DNA of 64,000 nt from Phytoactinopolyspora mesophila (GTDB lineage Bacteria; Actinomycetota; Actinomycetes; Jiangellales; Jiangellaceae), in assembly GCF_010122465.1 (NCBI RefSeq), contig NZ_WLZY01000006.1:338419-402418 (forward strand), written 5' to 3'. Numbering within the stretch: the stretch's first letter is position 1; each line of letters opens with the position of its first letter. Positions 62,905 to 64,000 of the stretch are shown piece after piece. The position numbers and the translations under genes were made by a program. Below the pieces are notes generated by a model that was not told the origin of the DNA, ran no database searches, and worked only from the letters and a program-made list of their open reading frames with translations.

Positions 62905-64000
62905 TCACACTCCTACCTTCTCGCGTTCCGGCTGGCCTTGCGAGCCGGTCAACTGGTGAATAGTTGGTGGGGCTACCCCCACTCCGGGCCCGACGCGGGC
63001 TGGGGCCGCGACTGGGCGAGGGCGTGGAACCGCAGGCCGTGCGGTAGGCCGCGATTTCCGGTTGATCAAGAGCAGACCGACCCCGGTGACGACGCCCAGG
63101 CTCGCGCCTACCGGTCCGAGCGGGTGCGTAGCGAGTGCTGGGGAGAATCCGTTCACCGCGAACATCAGTAAGCCCAGTCCTATGAGTACGGTCGCGACGC
63201 CGACCGGCCAGCTGTGCCGGGGCGGTACCGTTCGCACCGAGCGTTCAACGCGAGAACACAGCCGGACGAATACGGCCAACACGAATGACAGGCTCACCAG
63301 CCATAGCGGCATGACCTGCCGCCATTCGGCGCTCAACAGCGCGGGCGTCGCCCATCCGAATCCGACGACGCTGACGCCGCCGACGACGATCAGCGCGGGC
63401 ATGTGCCAGACGTAGATGGTCATCAGGCGGGCGGAGAGCCAATCGATCCCACGAGCTACCGGCGGGTAGGCTGCCCACCTCTCGAGCGCCGGCCGTAGGG
63501 CCAGGGCCAGACCAAGCTGCAGCGCGGTAACGGTCAGCAGTGCGAATGTAGGCGGGTTCATGTTGGACACCGGCTCGCCGGGCATTCCGATCATGCTGCC
63601 CGGGTATGGCCCGGCGGCTACCGCGAGCGTGGTTGCGAACAGACCGAGCCCGGCGACGACGAGCGCCCTCCAGCCGCTCATCCAGCGCAGCCTTCCCGAG
63701 GAGTAGGCGATGCCCAGCTGGTAGCAGGCGATCCAGACGAACGCGACATTGGCGTAGCCAACGATGCCGGTACCGCCGGCGAACCCGAAGCGGACGACGT
63801 CGACCAGTAGCGCACCAACGGCCAACAGCACGATCTCAGCTCCGCGGAGCCTCTGGTGCAGCTGTAACAGCGTGGGTGTCAAGGCGGTGATCAGCACATA
63901 GAGCGCCAGGAACCACAGCAGACGGCCGGCCAGCGCGGAGCCGGTCTCCACTGGATCCGCGGGTACACCGAGTGCCAGCAGCAGATGCGGAAGTGGCAGC
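62905..64000 (-). CDS. Acyltransferase-3-like membrane protein (5' end outside window)
   Basis: The frame is open to the window edge, giving more than 360 residues. It has about nine or ten hydrophobic segments with short loops, including IYVWHMPALIVVGG and WRALVVAGLGLFATTLAVAAG, in the style of acyltransferase family 3 membrane proteins that O-acylate surface sugars. The catalytic His/Arg near the N-terminus is not in the window, so the call is tentative. The C-terminal tail is Pro/Arg-rich and cytoplasmic. It is just upstream of the sensor kinase gene in the same direction. Confidence 0.6.
   Translation of the reverse strand, partial: LPLPHLLLALGVPADPVETGSALAGRLLWFLALYVLITALTPTLLQLHQRLRGAEIVLLAVGALLVDVVRFGFAGGTGIVGYANVAFVWIACYQLGIAYSSGRLRWMSGWRALVVAGLGLFATTLAVAAGPYPGSMIGMPGEPVSNMNPPTFALLTVTALQLGLALALRPALERWAAYPPVARGIDWLSARLMTIYVWHMPALIVVGGVSVVGFGWATPALLSAEWRQVMPLWLVSLSFVLAVFVRLCSRVERSVRTVPPRHSWPVGVATVLIGLGLLMFAVNGFSPALATHPLGPVGASLGVVTGVGLLLINRKSRPTARPAVPRPRPVAAPARVGPGVGVAPPTIHQLTGSQGQPEREKVGV

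Overview
The window is high-GC DNA with GTG starts, start/stop-overlapping operons and several apparently leaderless genes. It carries an actinobacterial housekeeping backbone: etfB-etfA (fixA-fixB), a cysteine desulfurase, mnmA, a small MetE-like protein, ligA and an ACT-domain gene. I know this gene order from mycobacteria and relatives. I read it as a Gram-positive actinomycete chromosome with sortase-anchored surface proteins. The genus cannot be fixed from the sequence alone. I saw no rRNA, tRNA, transposase, phage gene or CRISPR array.

Layout. 1-6748: two tandem copies of an unusual three-gene module. Each has an LPXTG surface protein with a long Val-Asp-Ala-Asp repeat, a DUF5819 protein, and an HTTM membrane protein related to vitamin K-dependent carboxylase; the first copy is cut by the window edge. 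6781-8646: etfBA behind a 16-bp palindromic site. 8653-18066: a LacI-controlled sugar/nucleoside island (M20 peptidase, LacI, ABC transporter, phosphotriesterase-like protein, amidotransferase-like protein, nucleoside hydrolase), then a secreted phosphodiester glycosidase. 18104-20396: cysteine desulfurase and mnmA. 20494-22433: a two-component system. 22465-24856: a degenerate multicopper oxidase and a thioesterase-like protein.

24873-35623: an IclR regulator and an acyl-CoA-synthetase-like pseudoenzyme, divergent from a seven-gene Liv-type ABC operon that contains two further AMP-forming ligase-like genes. 35636-38679: two toxin-antitoxin loci around a HypE/PurM-like gene. 38701-51679: mixed accessory genes: stand-alone LigD polymerase, SGNH hydrolase, ferredoxin reductase, PPOX, EEP nuclease/phosphatase, ArsR-like repressor plus hydrolase, PhoD-like phosphatase, lipoprotein, NTF2, GNAT, an ArsR-arsenate reductase fusion plus a second reductase, and a TetR-hydrolase pair. 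51803-59213: MetE-like, ligA, CapA, a RecQ-phosphoribosyltransferase fusion and the ACT protein. 59413-64000: a sensor kinase and response regulator separated by an AbiEi/PD-(D/E)XK gene with a 99-bp repeat on each side, and a partial acyltransferase.

Themes. The best candidate for an undescribed system is the duplicated surface-protein/DUF5819/HTTM module. A conserved lysine aligns, by eye, with the catalytic lysine of gamma-glutamyl carboxylase, and the neighbouring substrate candidate is extremely rich in aspartate. Also notable are long perfect hairpins at gene ends (18017, 38622, 50033) that include the stop codons, compact operator/leaderless-promoter units at several regulators, and two enzymes that have lost their catalytic motifs (multicopper oxidase and Acs-like).
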